Shown in pieces: positions 23,813 through 33,424 of a stretch of 37,336 nucleotides of DNA. Numbering within the stretch: the first letter of the stretch is position 1; the number at the start of each line of letters is the position of its first letter. Source of the DNA: UBA7803 sp047920935 (lineage in GTDB: Bacteria > Pseudomonadota > Gammaproteobacteria > Pseudomonadales > Azotimanducaceae); assembly GCA_047920935.1 (NCBI GenBank), contig JBLRXD010000008.1, positions 1 to 37,336 of the forward strand. The letters are read 5' to 3'. The position numbers were made by a program, and so were the translations under genes. The notes beneath the pieces were generated by a model, which was given only the letters and a program-made list of their open reading frames with translations, made no database searches and was not told where the DNA came from.

Positions 23813-24967
23813 TCAGAACGCCTTATGGCCATTCACCGCCTGGCGCGCCATCAGGAAGGTAGCCGCGTTCCAGGTCTGACCGGCCATCCCCATGGGCGCC
23901 TGGGTCCGGCCATGGAACCACTCGGTGAAACGCCAGCCGCCAATGCTGTTGGCCCGCGCCAGGTCTTGCAACGCGGCCGCGGCGCGCTGCTGTTTGCCGA
24001 GGGCCATGAGGCTCATGACCCAGAAACTGCCAACGAACGGCCAGCTGCCGCCATTGTGGTATTGATGCTGCAGATTCTGCTGATGCCGCCCCATGTAGTC
24101 GCGCCACAGGGGATCATCGGTGGCTACCGGGTCGAGCACCACATTGACGGGTAACGGGGTCGCTGCGCCGGCCTGCTCGATCACCCGGATGATACGCTGC
24201 GACATGCCATCGCTGGCCAGACCGAACAGCATGGCCAGCAGGTTGCCGAACACGTCACCCTCGTCGCCGAACGAGGAGAAGTTCACGAAGCTGAGATAGA
24301 GATCGCGGTTGCGCGCCCGGCGCCGCACGTAGTGCCCCAGCAGGCGCGCGCGGCGGTACTGAGGAAGATCCTGGTTGAACGGATGAAACAGGTGGTTGAA
24401 GTGACTGCGGGTCTCCTCCGTGTTGCCCACCGCATAGAGCCGTTTCACCCGATACCACAAGGCGTTGGTGTAAAGCACGAAGCCTGAGCGCGGCATTATG
24501 TCGGCCCAATCGCTGGCCTCGTTCTGCTGCAGCAGAAAGAACTTCTGATGCTCCTGGGCCAGCAGCCACTGCAGCGCCCGCTCCACCTCGGGCTGCCACC
24601 GCTGGGCGACGCCGGGTTCCGGGGAGTACTGGCGGACATGATGCACGGCGAGCAGCCACCAGAGGGTGGCGTCGATGCATCCCAGGTACCAGAAATCCGC
24701 CTCCTGCCCATCGGCGTCGACGTACTTGGGAATCTGGCCGTTACCCGCCTGCTGGGCGGCCAGCGCATCCAGGCTCGCCACCGCGCCACGCTCGAGCAGC
24801 GGCACGCCGCTGCCCGCCATCGCCAGGCAGCATATGGCCGCATCCCTGCCGAATATGCGGGTATAGCGCCTCGCCTCCGCCTCCGGTCCGGGGGTGGCTG
24901 CAAGGATCCCGCAGGGGGCGAGGTTGCGCTCGAGGAGTTGCAGCGACCGCTCGGCGCAGGCCTCCAC
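23813..24967 (-). CDS. GH100/glycogen-debranching-like glycoside hydrolase, start uncertain
   Basis: This soluble protein of at least 384 residues probably has an (alpha/alpha)6 barrel. It resembles neutral invertases (GH100) and amylo-alpha-1,6-glucosidase-like debranching proteins. The N-terminal RRYTRIFGRDAAICC block carries the R-D pair (41-42) of this clan. Further conserved parts are YLGCIDATLWWLLAVHH and the C-terminal YHNGGSWPFVGSFWV. It should act on a sugar chain or disaccharide. The in-frame sequence remains open upstream without ATG, GTG or TTG until a TTG at 25198, inside the neighbouring gene. GTG 24967 is the first conventional start near the domain. About 20 coding-like residues lie just before it, so an ATC start near 25027 or a sequencing error is possible. 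Confidence 0.7.
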   Translation of the reverse strand: MEACAERSLQLLERNLAPCGILAATPGPEAEARRYTRIFGRDAAICCLAMAGSGVPLLERGAVASLDALAAQQAGNGQIPKYVDADGQEADFWYLGCIDATLWWLLAVHHVRQYSPEPGVAQRWQPEVERALQWLLAQEHQKFFLLQQNEASDWADIMPRSGFVLYTNALWYRVKRLYAVGNTEETRSHFNHLFHPFNQDLPQYRRARLLGHYVRRRARNRDLYLSFVNFSSFGDEGDVFGNLLAMLFGLASDGMSQRIIRVIEQAGAATPLPVNVVLDPVATDDPLWRDYMGRHQQNLQHQYHNGGSWPFVGSFWVMSLMALGKQQRAAAALQDLARANSIGGWRFTEWFHGRTQAPMGMAGQTWNAATFLMARQAVNGHKAF

Positions 24968-25133
24968 GAGCTCGGCGCCGCAGGCGTCAGGCGATCTGTC
25001 TAAAACTTCGGAAGCTTGGATGGTGATGATCCCCGCTGGTTTACTACACGTCCTTAGGGAGCACGTACGGTAGCGGGAAAGCGACTCGATGAAAAGCGGT
25101 AACTGCGGCGCCGAAACCAGGTAGAAGCGGTTG

Positions 25134-25868
25134 TCAGAAGGCGATGGTGCTGACTTTCCCCGCCTGAAAACCAGCCAACTGGCGGTACAGAATGGCAAAG
25201 ATCATCAGCGTCCACGGCATCGTCCAGATCCAACCGACGAGACTGACGAAGCCAAGCACAATGAGCAGAACCGCCACAATGGAGAGGATCGCGACCTCGA
25301 AGAACTTGCGATTGACCAGGCGCAGCGAGGTCAACAGACACTCGCTGATGGGCAGATCGCGCTCCGCCTTGAGCGGCACGGCCAGCGACAGCGCGATGCT
25401 GAGATAGATACCGGGCACGATCAGCAGCAGAAATCCCAGACTGGTGATCACGCTCTGCAGCAGGCCCACGGCCACGATCGGCATCAGGCAGGCATAGTAG
25501 GCGAACTGATCCTGGAAGCTGACAGGCAGGCCCACGCCGTGCCGGAGCCCCACCATGAACACACCTGCCATGAACGGATAGACGATCATCATCACCACCA
25601 GCTGGCTGATGGTGCTGGCGACCACGGTCTGGTCCTCGAAGCCGAATACACTGCCGAGCACCACAGTGGCCAGAGCCACGGCGGCGTAAACCAGCAGCAT
25701 ACCGCCTACCACGATCGCCTTGAGCCCCTCGGTCCGAGCCCAGGCCTCCTTGATGATCGCCATCACCTCGACGTCGGCATTCCCCGCCAGGGTCTGCTCG
25801 ATGGAACCACCATAGTGGGCTTCACGGGCTTCCGCCCCGCTGCCCGTCGAATCGCCGCTGTCACTCAT
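25134..25868 (-). CDS. Uncharacterised integral membrane protein, about six TM helices
   Basis: A 244-residue protein with a polar N-terminal tail of about 45 residues (acidic, Ser/Gly-rich), then about six hydrophobic helices (52-75, 82-106, 120-165 as two or three, 195-232). The segment LLLIVPGIYLSIALSLAVPL is common in a broad group of bacterial membrane proteins related to the GlpQ-type membrane domain and DUF975. I cannot assign a function. The ATG at 25868 has AGAGG about 6 nt upstream. It starts 12 bp after the ychF stop on the same strand, so it is probably expressed at the end of the prs-rplY-pth-ychF operon. Confidence 0.75.
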   Translation of the reverse strand: MSDSGDSTGSGAEAREAHYGGSIEQTLAGNADVEVMAIIKEAWARTEGLKAIVVGGMLLVYAAVALATVVLGSVFGFEDQTVVASTISQLVVMMIVYPFMAGVFMVGLRHGVGLPVSFQDQFAYYACLMPIVAVGLLQSVITSLGFLLLIVPGIYLSIALSLAVPLKAERDLPISECLLTSLRLVNRKFFEVAILSIVAVLLIVLGFVSLVGWIWTMPWTLMIFAILYRQLAGFQAGKVSTIAF

Positions 25869-25880
25869 TGCCGCCTCTCA

Positions 25881-26972
25881 TCAGACGTTGAAACGGAACA
25901 GAATCACGTCGCCATCCTGAACCTGGTACTCCTTGCCCTCGAGGCGCCATTTGCCTGCGTCTTTGGCGCCTTGCTCCCCGCCGCAGGCGACGTAGTCCTC
26001 GTATGCAATCACCTCGGCGCGGATGAAGCCTTTCTCGAAATCCGTATGGATTACCGCGGCGGCCTGGGGTGCCCGGGTGCCGATGGGGATGGTCCAGGCA
26101 CGAGCTTCCTTCGGGCCGGCGGTGAAGTAGTGATGCAGGCCCAGCAACCGGTAGCCGGCACGGATCACCCGGTTCAAGCCAGGCTCTTCGAACCCCAGAC
26201 TTTCGAGAAAGTCCGCCTTCTCGCTCTCCTCGAGCTCGGAGATCTCGGCTTCTATCTTGTTGCAGATCGGCACCACCTCAGCCCCCTCTTCTCGCGCCAG
26301 AGTGATCACGTCGTCGAGCATCGGGTTGTTCTCGAAACCGTCCTCCGCCACATTGGCGATGTACATGACGGGCTTCTCAGTGAGCAGATGCAGATCGCGC
26401 AAGCGGGCTCGCTCATCGCTGTCGAGCCCCAGCGCGCGCACCGGGCGCACCTGGTTCAACCCGTCGCGGACCTTCTCGAGCACGGCCGCAAGCGCTTTGG
26501 CATCCTTGTCACCGGCGTTGCCCGTGCGCCGGGCGCGGTCGTAGACGCGCTCCACGGTATCGAGATCGGCCAGGGCGAGCTCGGTGTTGATCACCTCGAT
26601 GTCGTCCCGGGGCGATACCCGGCCGGACACGTGCACCACGTTTTCGTCCTCGAAGCAGCGCACCACATGGGCAATGGCGTCGGTTTCGCGGATGTGGGCG
26701 AGGAACTGGTTGCCCAAACCCTCGCCTTTCGAAGCGCCGGCCACGAGGCCCGCGATGTCGACGAACTCCATGGCGGTGGGCACGACCTTCTGGGATCTGG
26801 CCAGCTTCGCCACGGTTTCCAGCCGACGATCGGGGACAGGCACCACGCCGGTGTTCGGGTCGATGGTGCAGAAGGGGAAATTTTCCGCAGCGATACCCGC
26901 CACGGTAAGGGCGTTGAACAGCGTCGATTTCCCCACGTTCGGCATGCCCACGATGCCGCATTTGAAGCCCAT
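25881..26972 (-). CDS. ychF: YchF/Obg-like ATPase
   Basis: This 363-residue P-loop protein (E. coli YchF is 363) of the Obg family prefers ATP and associates with ribosomes. In E. coli it is linked to the oxidative stress response and to translation start-site fidelity. It has G1 GMPNVGKST (about 8-16), the G3 region DIAGLVAGASKGEG, the altered G4 NVAE in place of NKxD (the reason for ATP preference), a coiled-coil insertion, and a C-terminal TGS domain (to DVILFRFNV). The ATG at 26972 directly abuts the pth stop, with GGAGAGG upstream. Confidence 0.97.
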   Translation of the reverse strand: MGFKCGIVGMPNVGKSTLFNALTVAGIAAENFPFCTIDPNTGVVPVPDRRLETVAKLARSQKVVPTAMEFVDIAGLVAGASKGEGLGNQFLAHIRETDAIAHVVRCFEDENVVHVSGRVSPRDDIEVINTELALADLDTVERVYDRARRTGNAGDKDAKALAAVLEKVRDGLNQVRPVRALGLDSDERARLRDLHLLTEKPVMYIANVAEDGFENNPMLDDVITLAREEGAEVVPICNKIEAEISELEESEKADFLESLGFEEPGLNRVIRAGYRLLGLHHYFTAGPKEARAWTIPIGTRAPQAAAVIHTDFEKGFIRAEVIAYEDYVACGGEQGAKDAGKWRLEGKEYQVQDGDVILFRFNV

Positions 26973-27572
26973 CTATTCCTCTCCGGATACGTCTCGAGTA
27001 TGAAGTAGCGTCATTGCCTTCTGCAGGTCGCCGCCCAGCAGATGTACCAGAACCGGCTCGGGTATCCGGTATGCCTCTTCCAGCAGGCGCCGCTCTGCCT
27101 CGGGCATGCGCACCGAGGTCAGGTAGGCGGTGACCCGACTGCGGTCCCCCGGGTGCCCGACCCCGATGCGCAGCCGCTGAAAGTCGCGATTGTTGCCGAG
27201 ACAGGCGATGACGCTGCGAATGCCGTTGTGACCGTTGTCGCCGCCGCCCGCGCGGATGCGCATCACCCCCGGATCGAACGCCATCTCGTCGTAGGCCACG
27301 AGGATCTCGGCAGGCTCCAGCTTGTAGAAGCGAGCCATGGCGCCTACCGCATCGCCGGACAGATTGACGAAGGTGACGGGAATCAACAGCCTGACGTCGT
27401 GGCCAGCCACCAACCCGCGACCGACCAGCCCTTTGAACTTGGCATCCAAGGCCAGACCGATGCCATAGCGATGCGCCAGCGCGGCAACGAAATCCGCGCC
27501 GGCATTGTGACGGGTATCCTGATACTGCGGGCCCGGATTACCCAGGCCCGCAATCAGTCGGATTGCAGGCAT
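26973..27572 (-). CDS. pth: Peptidyl-tRNA hydrolase
   Basis: This 199-residue enzyme releases tRNA from peptidyl-tRNAs that drop off ribosomes. N12 (GLGNPG), the catalytic H22 (DTRHNAG), and the YDEMAFDPGVMRIRAGGGDNGHNGIRS block carry the active-site and tRNA-binding residues. The length is usual (E. coli 194). The start lies 2 nt after the rplY stop, with GAAGG upstream. Confidence 0.97.
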   Translation of the reverse strand: MPAIRLIAGLGNPGPQYQDTRHNAGADFVAALAHRYGIGLALDAKFKGLVGRGLVAGHDVRLLIPVTFVNLSGDAVGAMARFYKLEPAEILVAYDEMAFDPGVMRIRAGGGDNGHNGIRSVIACLGNNRDFQRLRIGVGHPGDRSRVTAYLTSVRMPEAERRLLEEAYRIPEPVLVHLLGGDLQKAMTLLHTRDVSGEE

Positions 27573-27574
27573 CC

Positions 27575-28234
27575 TCAGCCTTCGCTGGGCTCGCCACCGG
27601 CAGCAGCACCCTCGTCTGAGGCTTCCTCATCCTCGCCACCGCTGACACCGCCTCGCGGCGCAAGCACGGAGACGACGCTGACGTCGTGATCCTCGCCGTG
27701 GATCAACTCCACGCTCACCACATCGGCCGGCAGCTGCAGATCGGAAATGTGCAGCGACTCGCCCACATTCAGGCCTTCCACGTCCACCTCGATGAATTCG
27801 GGTAGGTCTTTCGGCAGGCAGCGCACCGCAATTTCGTTCAGGTTGTGGGTAATGGTGCCACCGCCCTGTTTGACGCCGACGCACTTGTCCTCGTTGAGGA
27901 AGTGCAGAGGCACGTTGACGTCGATCTGCTGGCCGGCGAGCACCCGCAGAAAGTCGATGTGCTGGACCTTCTCCGACGCCGGATGACGCTGGATGTCCCG
28001 CACCACGGCCGCTTGGGCATCTCCGTCGACGATCACGTTGAGGATCTGGGAGTAGAACGCTTCCTTTTCCAGCGCCTTGTTCAGGACGTTGGCGTTGATG
28101 GTCAGCGGCTGGGGCTCGATGCCACCGCCGTAGATGATTCCCGGAATCCTCTGGGCTGCGCGACGCAGGCGGCGGCTCGCACCTTTCCCCACGTCCTTGC
28201 GCAGTTCTGCAACAAGCTCGATCTGCTGCGACAT
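27575..28234 (-). CDS. rplY: 50S ribosomal protein L25/general stress protein CTC
   Basis: This 219-residue long form of L25 has an N-terminal 5S-rRNA-binding L25 domain (1-95, GKGASRRLRRAAQRIPGIIYGGG) and a C-terminal TL5/CTC beta domain (about 100-190). It ends in an acidic Glu/Ser/Ala tail. E. coli L25 has only the first domain, while many other gammaproteobacteria carry this longer type. The ATG at 28234 is preceded by AGGAG with about 8 nt spacing, next to a small hairpin. It lies 75 bp downstream of prs in the same operon. Confidence 0.96.
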   Translation of the reverse strand: MSQQIELVAELRKDVGKGASRRLRRAAQRIPGIIYGGGIEPQPLTINANVLNKALEKEAFYSQILNVIVDGDAQAAVVRDIQRHPASEKVQHIDFLRVLAGQQIDVNVPLHFLNEDKCVGVKQGGGTITHNLNEIAVRCLPKDLPEFIEVDVEGLNVGESLHISDLQLPADVVSVELIHGEDHDVSVVSVLAPRGGVSGGEDEEASDEGAAAGGEPSEG

Positions 28235-28245
28235 TCTATTTCTCC

Positions 28246-28259
28246 TGTCTGTTCAGACA
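28246..28259 (-). promoter_or_regulatory. Small perfect hairpin abutting the rplY ribosome binding site
   Basis: On the minus strand TGTCTG-AA-CAGACA forms a perfect 6-bp inverted repeat. Its last base overlaps the Shine-Dalgarno AGGAG (28246-28242) of rplY. In RNA it could modulate access to the start site, and in DNA it could be an operator. No function is established. Confidence 0.35.
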
Positions 28260-28268
28260 TTGAATGAT

Positions 28269-28294
28269 CGTCGGGCTCGCGACCAAACCCGACG
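28269..28294 (-). terminator. Stem-loop between prs and rplY (attenuator or processing site)
   Basis: CGTCGGG (28269-28275) pairs with CCCGACG (28288-28294) around 12 nt, 16 nt after the prs stop. There is no T-run, so it is not a clear intrinsic terminator. It may stabilise the prs 3' end or partly attenuate read-through into rplY. Confidence 0.35.
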
Positions 28295-28309
28295 CCGTTG
28301 CTCCATCAG

Positions 28310-29254
28310 CTACCGGAACATGGCGCTGATGGATTCCTCGTTGCTCACCCGCCGGATGGCCTCGGCGAGCAGACGATCCAGGCTGAGCTGCGTGATCTTG
28401 TCGCAGCCCGCCGCCTCCGGGCGCAGCGGAATGGTGTCGGTTACCACCATTTCGTCCAGCGCCGACTCGGCAATTCTCGCCACCGCGCTGCCGGACAGCA
28501 CCGGGTGGGTGATGTAGGCGACCACCTTCAGGGCGCCTTGATCCTTCAGCGCCTGGGCGGCCGCGCACAGGGTGCCGGCGGTATCGACGATGTCGTCGAC
28601 CATCACGCAGGTCTTACCCTCGACGTCACCGATCACGTTCATCACCTGCGACTCGTTGGCCTGCGGCCGCCGCTTGTCGATGATGGCCAGCTCCAGGTCG
28701 TTCGCCTGCTTGGCGATCGCGCGCGCCCGCACCACCCCACCGATGTCTGGCGAGACGATGATCGGGTGCTGGTAATCCAGGCCGAGCATGTAGTCCACCA
28801 GCACCGGTGATGCGTACACGTTGTCCACGGGAATGTTGAAAAACCCCTGAATCTGATCTGCATGCAGATCCACCGTCAGCAGCCGGTCTATGCCGACGGC
28901 ATCGAGCATGTTGGCAACCACCTTGGCGCTGATTGCAACCCGCGCCGAGCGCGGCCGGCGATCCTGCCGGGCGTAGCCGAAATACGGGATCACGGCGGTG
29001 ATGCGCGACGCCGACGAGCGACGCATGGCATCGGCCATGATCATCAGTTCCATCAGGTTGTCGTTGGTGGGCGCACAGGTGGACTGCAGCAGGAAAACAT
29101 CCTGGCCGCGGACATTCTCGTCGATCTCGACGCTGACTTCGCCGTCGCTGAAACGGCCCAGCACAGCCTGGCCCAACTCCATGCGCATCTCGCGCACGAC
29201 GCGCTCTGCAAGCAGCAAATTCGCGCTGCCTGCGAAGATCCTGAGATTCGCCAC
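28310..29254 (-). CDS. prs: Ribose-phosphate pyrophosphokinase
   Basis: This 314-residue enzyme (E. coli 315) makes PRPP from ribose 5-phosphate and ATP for nucleotide, histidine and tryptophan synthesis. Visible are the flexible-loop region YFGYARQDRRPR, the DLHADQIQGFF segment, and the PRPP-binding loop VMVDDIVDTAGTL. The start is the GTG at 29254, which matches the family N-terminus (ANLRIFAGSAN). A GTG at 29299 would add 15 unrelated residues. It lies about 105 bp downstream of tRNA-Gln and probably shares its transcript. Confidence 0.97.
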   Translation of the reverse strand: MANLRIFAGSANLLLAERVVREMRMELGQAVLGRFSDGEVSVEIDENVRGQDVFLLQSTCAPTNDNLMELMIMADAMRRSSASRITAVIPYFGYARQDRRPRSARVAISAKVVANMLDAVGIDRLLTVDLHADQIQGFFNIPVDNVYASPVLVDYMLGLDYQHPIIVSPDIGGVVRARAIAKQANDLELAIIDKRRPQANESQVMNVIGDVEGKTCVMVDDIVDTAGTLCAAAQALKDQGALKVVAYITHPVLSGSAVARIAESALDEMVVTDTIPLRPEAAGCDKITQLSLDRLLAEAIRRVSNEESISAMFR

Positions 29255-29358
29255 GCTGCCTTTCCCCCGACTACCTAGTTGTGCTTCGTCATCAGCCACA
29301 GCGCCCGGCCAAGCACGGGCTTACGAGGGCACGAACGAGCCCGCGCGCCCGCAGGCAG

Positions 29359-29433
29359 TGGCTGGGGTGGCAGGATTCGAACCTGCGAATGCCGGGATCA
29401 AAACCCGGTGCCTTACCACTTGGCGACACCCCA
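29359..29433 (-). tRNA. tRNA-Gln (anticodon TTG)
   Basis: 75 nt including an encoded CCA. The acceptor stem is TGGGGTG/CACCCCA with discriminator G73. The anticodon stem is CCGGG/CCCGG with loop TTTTGAT (anticodon opposite 29399-29401), and the T-arm is GCAGG-TTCGAAT-CCTGC. The U-A first pair, G73 and the TTG anticodon are expected identity elements for glutaminyl-tRNA synthetase. Its place just before prs is the usual gammaproteobacterial arrangement. Confidence 0.97.
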
Positions 29434-29486
29434 ACATGACCTGTGCGGACGGCGACGCCAGATCGCCCTGGCGCGAGAGGGCCGCT

Positions 29487-29515
29487 ATTGTGCTCACCCT
29501 TCGAATATCTGTCAA
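29487..29515 (-). promoter_or_regulatory. Predicted sigma-70 promoter of tRNA-Gln/prs
   Basis: On the minus strand a consensus -35 TTGACA (29515-29510), a 17-nt spacer and a -10 CACAAT (29492-29487, four of six matches) lie about 55 nt upstream of the tRNA. Together with the missing ispE this makes the tRNA-prs unit independent of lolB. Confidence 0.55.
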
Positions 29516-29541
29516 ACCGATTTGCTCAACAAATCAACGAG

Positions 29542-30156
29542 TTAAATCTGCCAGGAAGAAATCGCCAGGCGCACCCGATAAGCGTCTCGAGTGGCGGTCA
29601 CCCGGTGGGGCAGAAAGCCGCCGGGGGCGGCGGCGGCAGCGACGCCGATGGCCAGCGGCTGGTCGCCGTCAACTCGTTGATACCGTTCGAGTTCTACTCG
29701 CCAATTCAGCTGCCCGAAGGCGATCAGACGACCCTCCGCATCGTACACCGGTTCGTGCACCGGCAAGCCAGGCGCCGGCCGCCCCTGGATCCACTCCGGC
29801 AGCACCGACAACGGCAGGCTCCAACCCAACTGCTGCTCCATGACGATGTCTGGAGGGCCCTGAGAAATTATCGCGCCTTCGCCATCCTGCAGTTCGAGAT
29901 AGCGGGGATTGCCGGCCAGTGAGATACGCCCCTGTCCCAGCGGGCCCCACAGGTCGATATTGAAGTTCGACCCGCTCTGACGCCAGTAGAAGCGCGCGGA
30001 AAAACTCTCCTGCTCCTGCACCACGCCGAGCTTGCCGCGCAGCACGAAGCCGTCCTCCGGCAGTTCGTGCCTCGGGAGGGACGCACAACCGGCCACGAAC
30101 GCCAGCAAAAACGCGTGAAGAGATAGATATTTAGCGAGGCGCGGCAACAGGTTCAC
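29542..30156 (-). CDS. lolB: Outer membrane lipoprotein LolB
   Basis: This 204-residue outer-membrane receptor takes lipoproteins from periplasmic LolA and inserts them into the outer membrane. The signal peptide ends in the lipobox V-A-G-C24. The LolB fold shows in FVLRGKLGVVQEQESFSARFYWRQSGSNFNIDLWGPLGQG and in the later LPVHEPVYDAEGRLIAFGQLNWRVELERY. The start is a GTG at 30156. It is divergent from hemA over 58 bp, the conserved gammaproteobacterial pairing. The gene normally following it, ispE, is not here; tRNA-Gln comes 108 bp downstream. Confidence 0.94.
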   Translation of the reverse strand: MNLLPRLAKYLSLHAFLLAFVAGCASLPRHELPEDGFVLRGKLGVVQEQESFSARFYWRQSGSNFNIDLWGPLGQGRISLAGNPRYLELQDGEGAIISQGPPDIVMEQQLGWSLPLSVLPEWIQGRPAPGLPVHEPVYDAEGRLIAFGQLNWRVELERYQRVDGDQPLAIGVAAAAAPGGFLPHRVTATRDAYRVRLAISSWQI

Positions 30157-30214
30157 AAGGCTCCGACTCTGTTATCATTCCCGGTGGATTTCGGCCCTTC
30201 GACTACTCAGACCC

Positions 30215-31468
30215 ATGGCGATACTGGCATACGGCGTAAACTATCGCACGGCGCCTTTAGACGTGCGCGAGCGCATCGCGTTCCCGGAGGAAGGCGTCGC
30301 CGCTGCGCTATGCTCGGTGCGCGAGGCGGTGCCGTCGCTGGCGGAGGCGGCCATCGTATCCACCTGCAACCGCACCGAGCTGTACGCGGCTCTGGACCCG
30401 TCGGAAGAAGCGCTCATCCCCGCCTGGCTTGTCCGTCACCGAGCCATCAAACCCACCGAACTGACGAGCATGGCTTACACCTACTGGGATGCGGACGCGG
30501 CACGACACCTGATCCGGGTGGCGTCGGGTCTGGATTCCCAGGTGCTCGGCGAGCCGCAGATTCTCGGCCAGGTGAAGACCGCCTACGACATCGCCCGCGC
30601 CGCAGGAACCCTCGGGCCCGAGCTGAATCTGCTGTGCCAGGTCAGCCTCAGCGCCGCCAAGCGCGTACGCACCGATACGGAGATCGGTCGCAACCCCATT
30701 TCCGTAGCCTACGCGGCGGTGGTCATGGCGCAGCGCATCTTCTCCAAACTGGAAACCAAGCACGCCCTGCTGCTGGGGGCCGGTGACACCATTTCCCGGG
30801 TGGCCGAGCACCTGCAGCAGGTGGGCATCGGCTCGCTCGCGGTGGCCAACCGCACCCTCGCCAATGCCGAGACGCTGGCCTACCCGCTCAACGCCCGCGC
30901 CATGCAACTCACCGACGTGGCGGCGCATCTGCACGAATTCGATATCGTCATCGCCTCCACCGGCAGCAGCCTGCCGGTGCTGGGCAAGGGCGCCGTGGAG
31001 GCGGCCATCCGCACCCGTCGGCGGCGGCCGATGTTCATCGTCGACATCGCCGTTCCCAGAGACGTGGAGCCGGAGGTGGCCGAGCTTTCCGATGTCTATC
31101 TCTACACCATCGACGACCTCACCGAGACCATCGAGGAGAACATCCGCCAGCGCCGGCACGCGGCCCAGGCGGCGGAGACCCTGGTGGAGGACGGCGCCAG
31201 CCACTACGTCAGAGAGCGTCGCGCGCATCAGGGCCAGGCGCTGGTGCGGTCGTTTCGTGACCAGGCCGACGCGATCGGTCAGATCGAGCTGATGCGCGCC
31301 ATCAGGGAACTCAACAACGGCAGCGATCCGGAGCTGGTGCTGCGCACCTTTGCCCGGGCTCTCACCAACAAGCTGATTCATCCGCCCACGGCCGCAATTC
31401 GCAGCGCCAGCGCAGACGGCCGCAGCGATCTGCTGGAATACCTCAAAACCCTCTACCGCCTCGATTGA
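30215..31468 (+). CDS. hemA: Glutamyl-tRNA reductase
   Basis: This 417-residue NADPH-dependent enzyme reduces glutamyl-tRNA(Glu) to glutamate-1-semialdehyde, the first step of C5-pathway tetrapyrrole synthesis. The catalytic C51 is in STCNRTELY, the NADPH-binding LLGAGDTISRVAEHL follows in the middle, and a C-terminal dimerisation helix region ends the protein. The ATG at 30215 gives the standard N-terminus (MAILAYGVNYRTAPLDVRE). It is followed 28 bp later by prfA, as in E. coli. Confidence 0.97.
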   Translation: MAILAYGVNYRTAPLDVRERIAFPEEGVAAALCSVREAVPSLAEAAIVSTCNRTELYAALDPSEEALIPAWLVRHRAIKPTELTSMAYTYWDADAARHLIRVASGLDSQVLGEPQILGQVKTAYDIARAAGTLGPELNLLCQVSLSAAKRVRTDTEIGRNPISVAYAAVVMAQRIFSKLETKHALLLGAGDTISRVAEHLQQVGIGSLAVANRTLANAETLAYPLNARAMQLTDVAAHLHEFDIVIASTGSSLPVLGKGAVEAAIRTRRRRPMFIVDIAVPRDVEPEVAELSDVYLYTIDDLTETIEENIRQRRHAAQAAETLVEDGASHYVRERRAHQGQALVRSFRDQADAIGQIELMRAIRELNNGSDPELVLRTFARALTNKLIHPPTAAIRSASADGRSDLLEYLKTLYRLD

Positions 31469-31496
31469 TCCCGCGGCAGCCCCAAACAAGGAACGC

Positions 31497-32587
<1,091 letters not shown>

Positions 32588-32591
<4 letters not shown>

Positions 32592-33424
32592 CCTCGGTTG
32601 GCGCCTGGCTGGCGGCCCATGCCGATCTCGACCGCCGGGATCGGGAGGTACTGCTGTGCGCGGCAGCCGGGCTCACCCGAGCGCAACTGATCAGCCGTCC
32701 CGAGACGCCCTTGTGCGCAAGCGTCGAGCAGCGACTGAACGCCTGGGCCGGCCGCTGCCGCCAAGGTGAGCCGTTGGCTTACGTCACCGGCCGCAAAGAG
32801 TTCTGGGGGCTGGAGCTCGAGGTCACGCCTCAGGTTCTGGTGCCCCGGCCGGAGACCGAGTTACTGGTAGAGCAGGCGCTCGAGCGCATCGCCGCGCGGC
32901 AATCGGGCCCGGTCGACGTTCTGGAGCTCGGCACCGGCAGCGGCGCCGTGGCCATCGCCATCGCCCTGGAAGCGGCGTCGCGGCATTTGGCTGTCACGGT
33001 GACAGCCACAGACGTGTCGGCCGGCGCGCTGGGGGTAGCAACGGAGAACGCCCGCCGGCTGGGCGCCTGCGTCCGCTGGATCGAAAGCGACTGGTTCGCA
33101 CAGCTCGCCACCAGGTTCGAGCTGATCGTCTGCAACCCACCGTACGTGTCGGCTGGCGACCCCCACCTGCACGCCCTGACGTACGAACCCTCGCTGGCGC
33201 TCGTTTCCGGCGACGACGGTCTCGCGGCGCTGCGGCGCATCGCGGCCGCGGCCCCAGCCCATCTCCACGACGGCGGTTGGCTGCTGTTGGAGCACGGCTT
33301 CGAACAGGGGCCCGCGGTTCGGGAGCTGCTCGGTGCGGCTGGCTTCGAGCAGATCGAGACGCTGCCCGACCTCGCCGGTCTCGATCGGGTGACTCGGGGC
33401 CAGCTGCGGAGGCCGAGGAAGTGA
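32588..33424 (+). CDS. prmC: Release factor glutamine N5-methyltransferase
   Basis: This 278-residue SAM-dependent enzyme methylates the glutamine of the GGQ motif of RF1 and RF2. It has an N-terminal helical substrate domain, EFWGLELEVTPQVLVPRPETELLVEQAL, the SAM loop VLELGTGSGAVAIAIAL, and the catalytic N183-P-P-Y186. The GTG start overlaps the prfA stop by 4 bp. The end overlaps the next start in the same way. Confidence 0.96.

Noticed and set aside
25131..27008. Long plus-strand ORF (625 codons) opposite ychF and the membrane protein gene
   Set aside because: It is antisense to two well-supported genes, rich in His, Gln and Arg as usual for shadows in GC-rich DNA, and has no recognisable domain.
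30152..30178. hemA promoter TTCACA...TATCAT
   Set aside because: The spacer is only 15 nt, outside the normal range, so I did not list it as a feature although the -10 is plausible.
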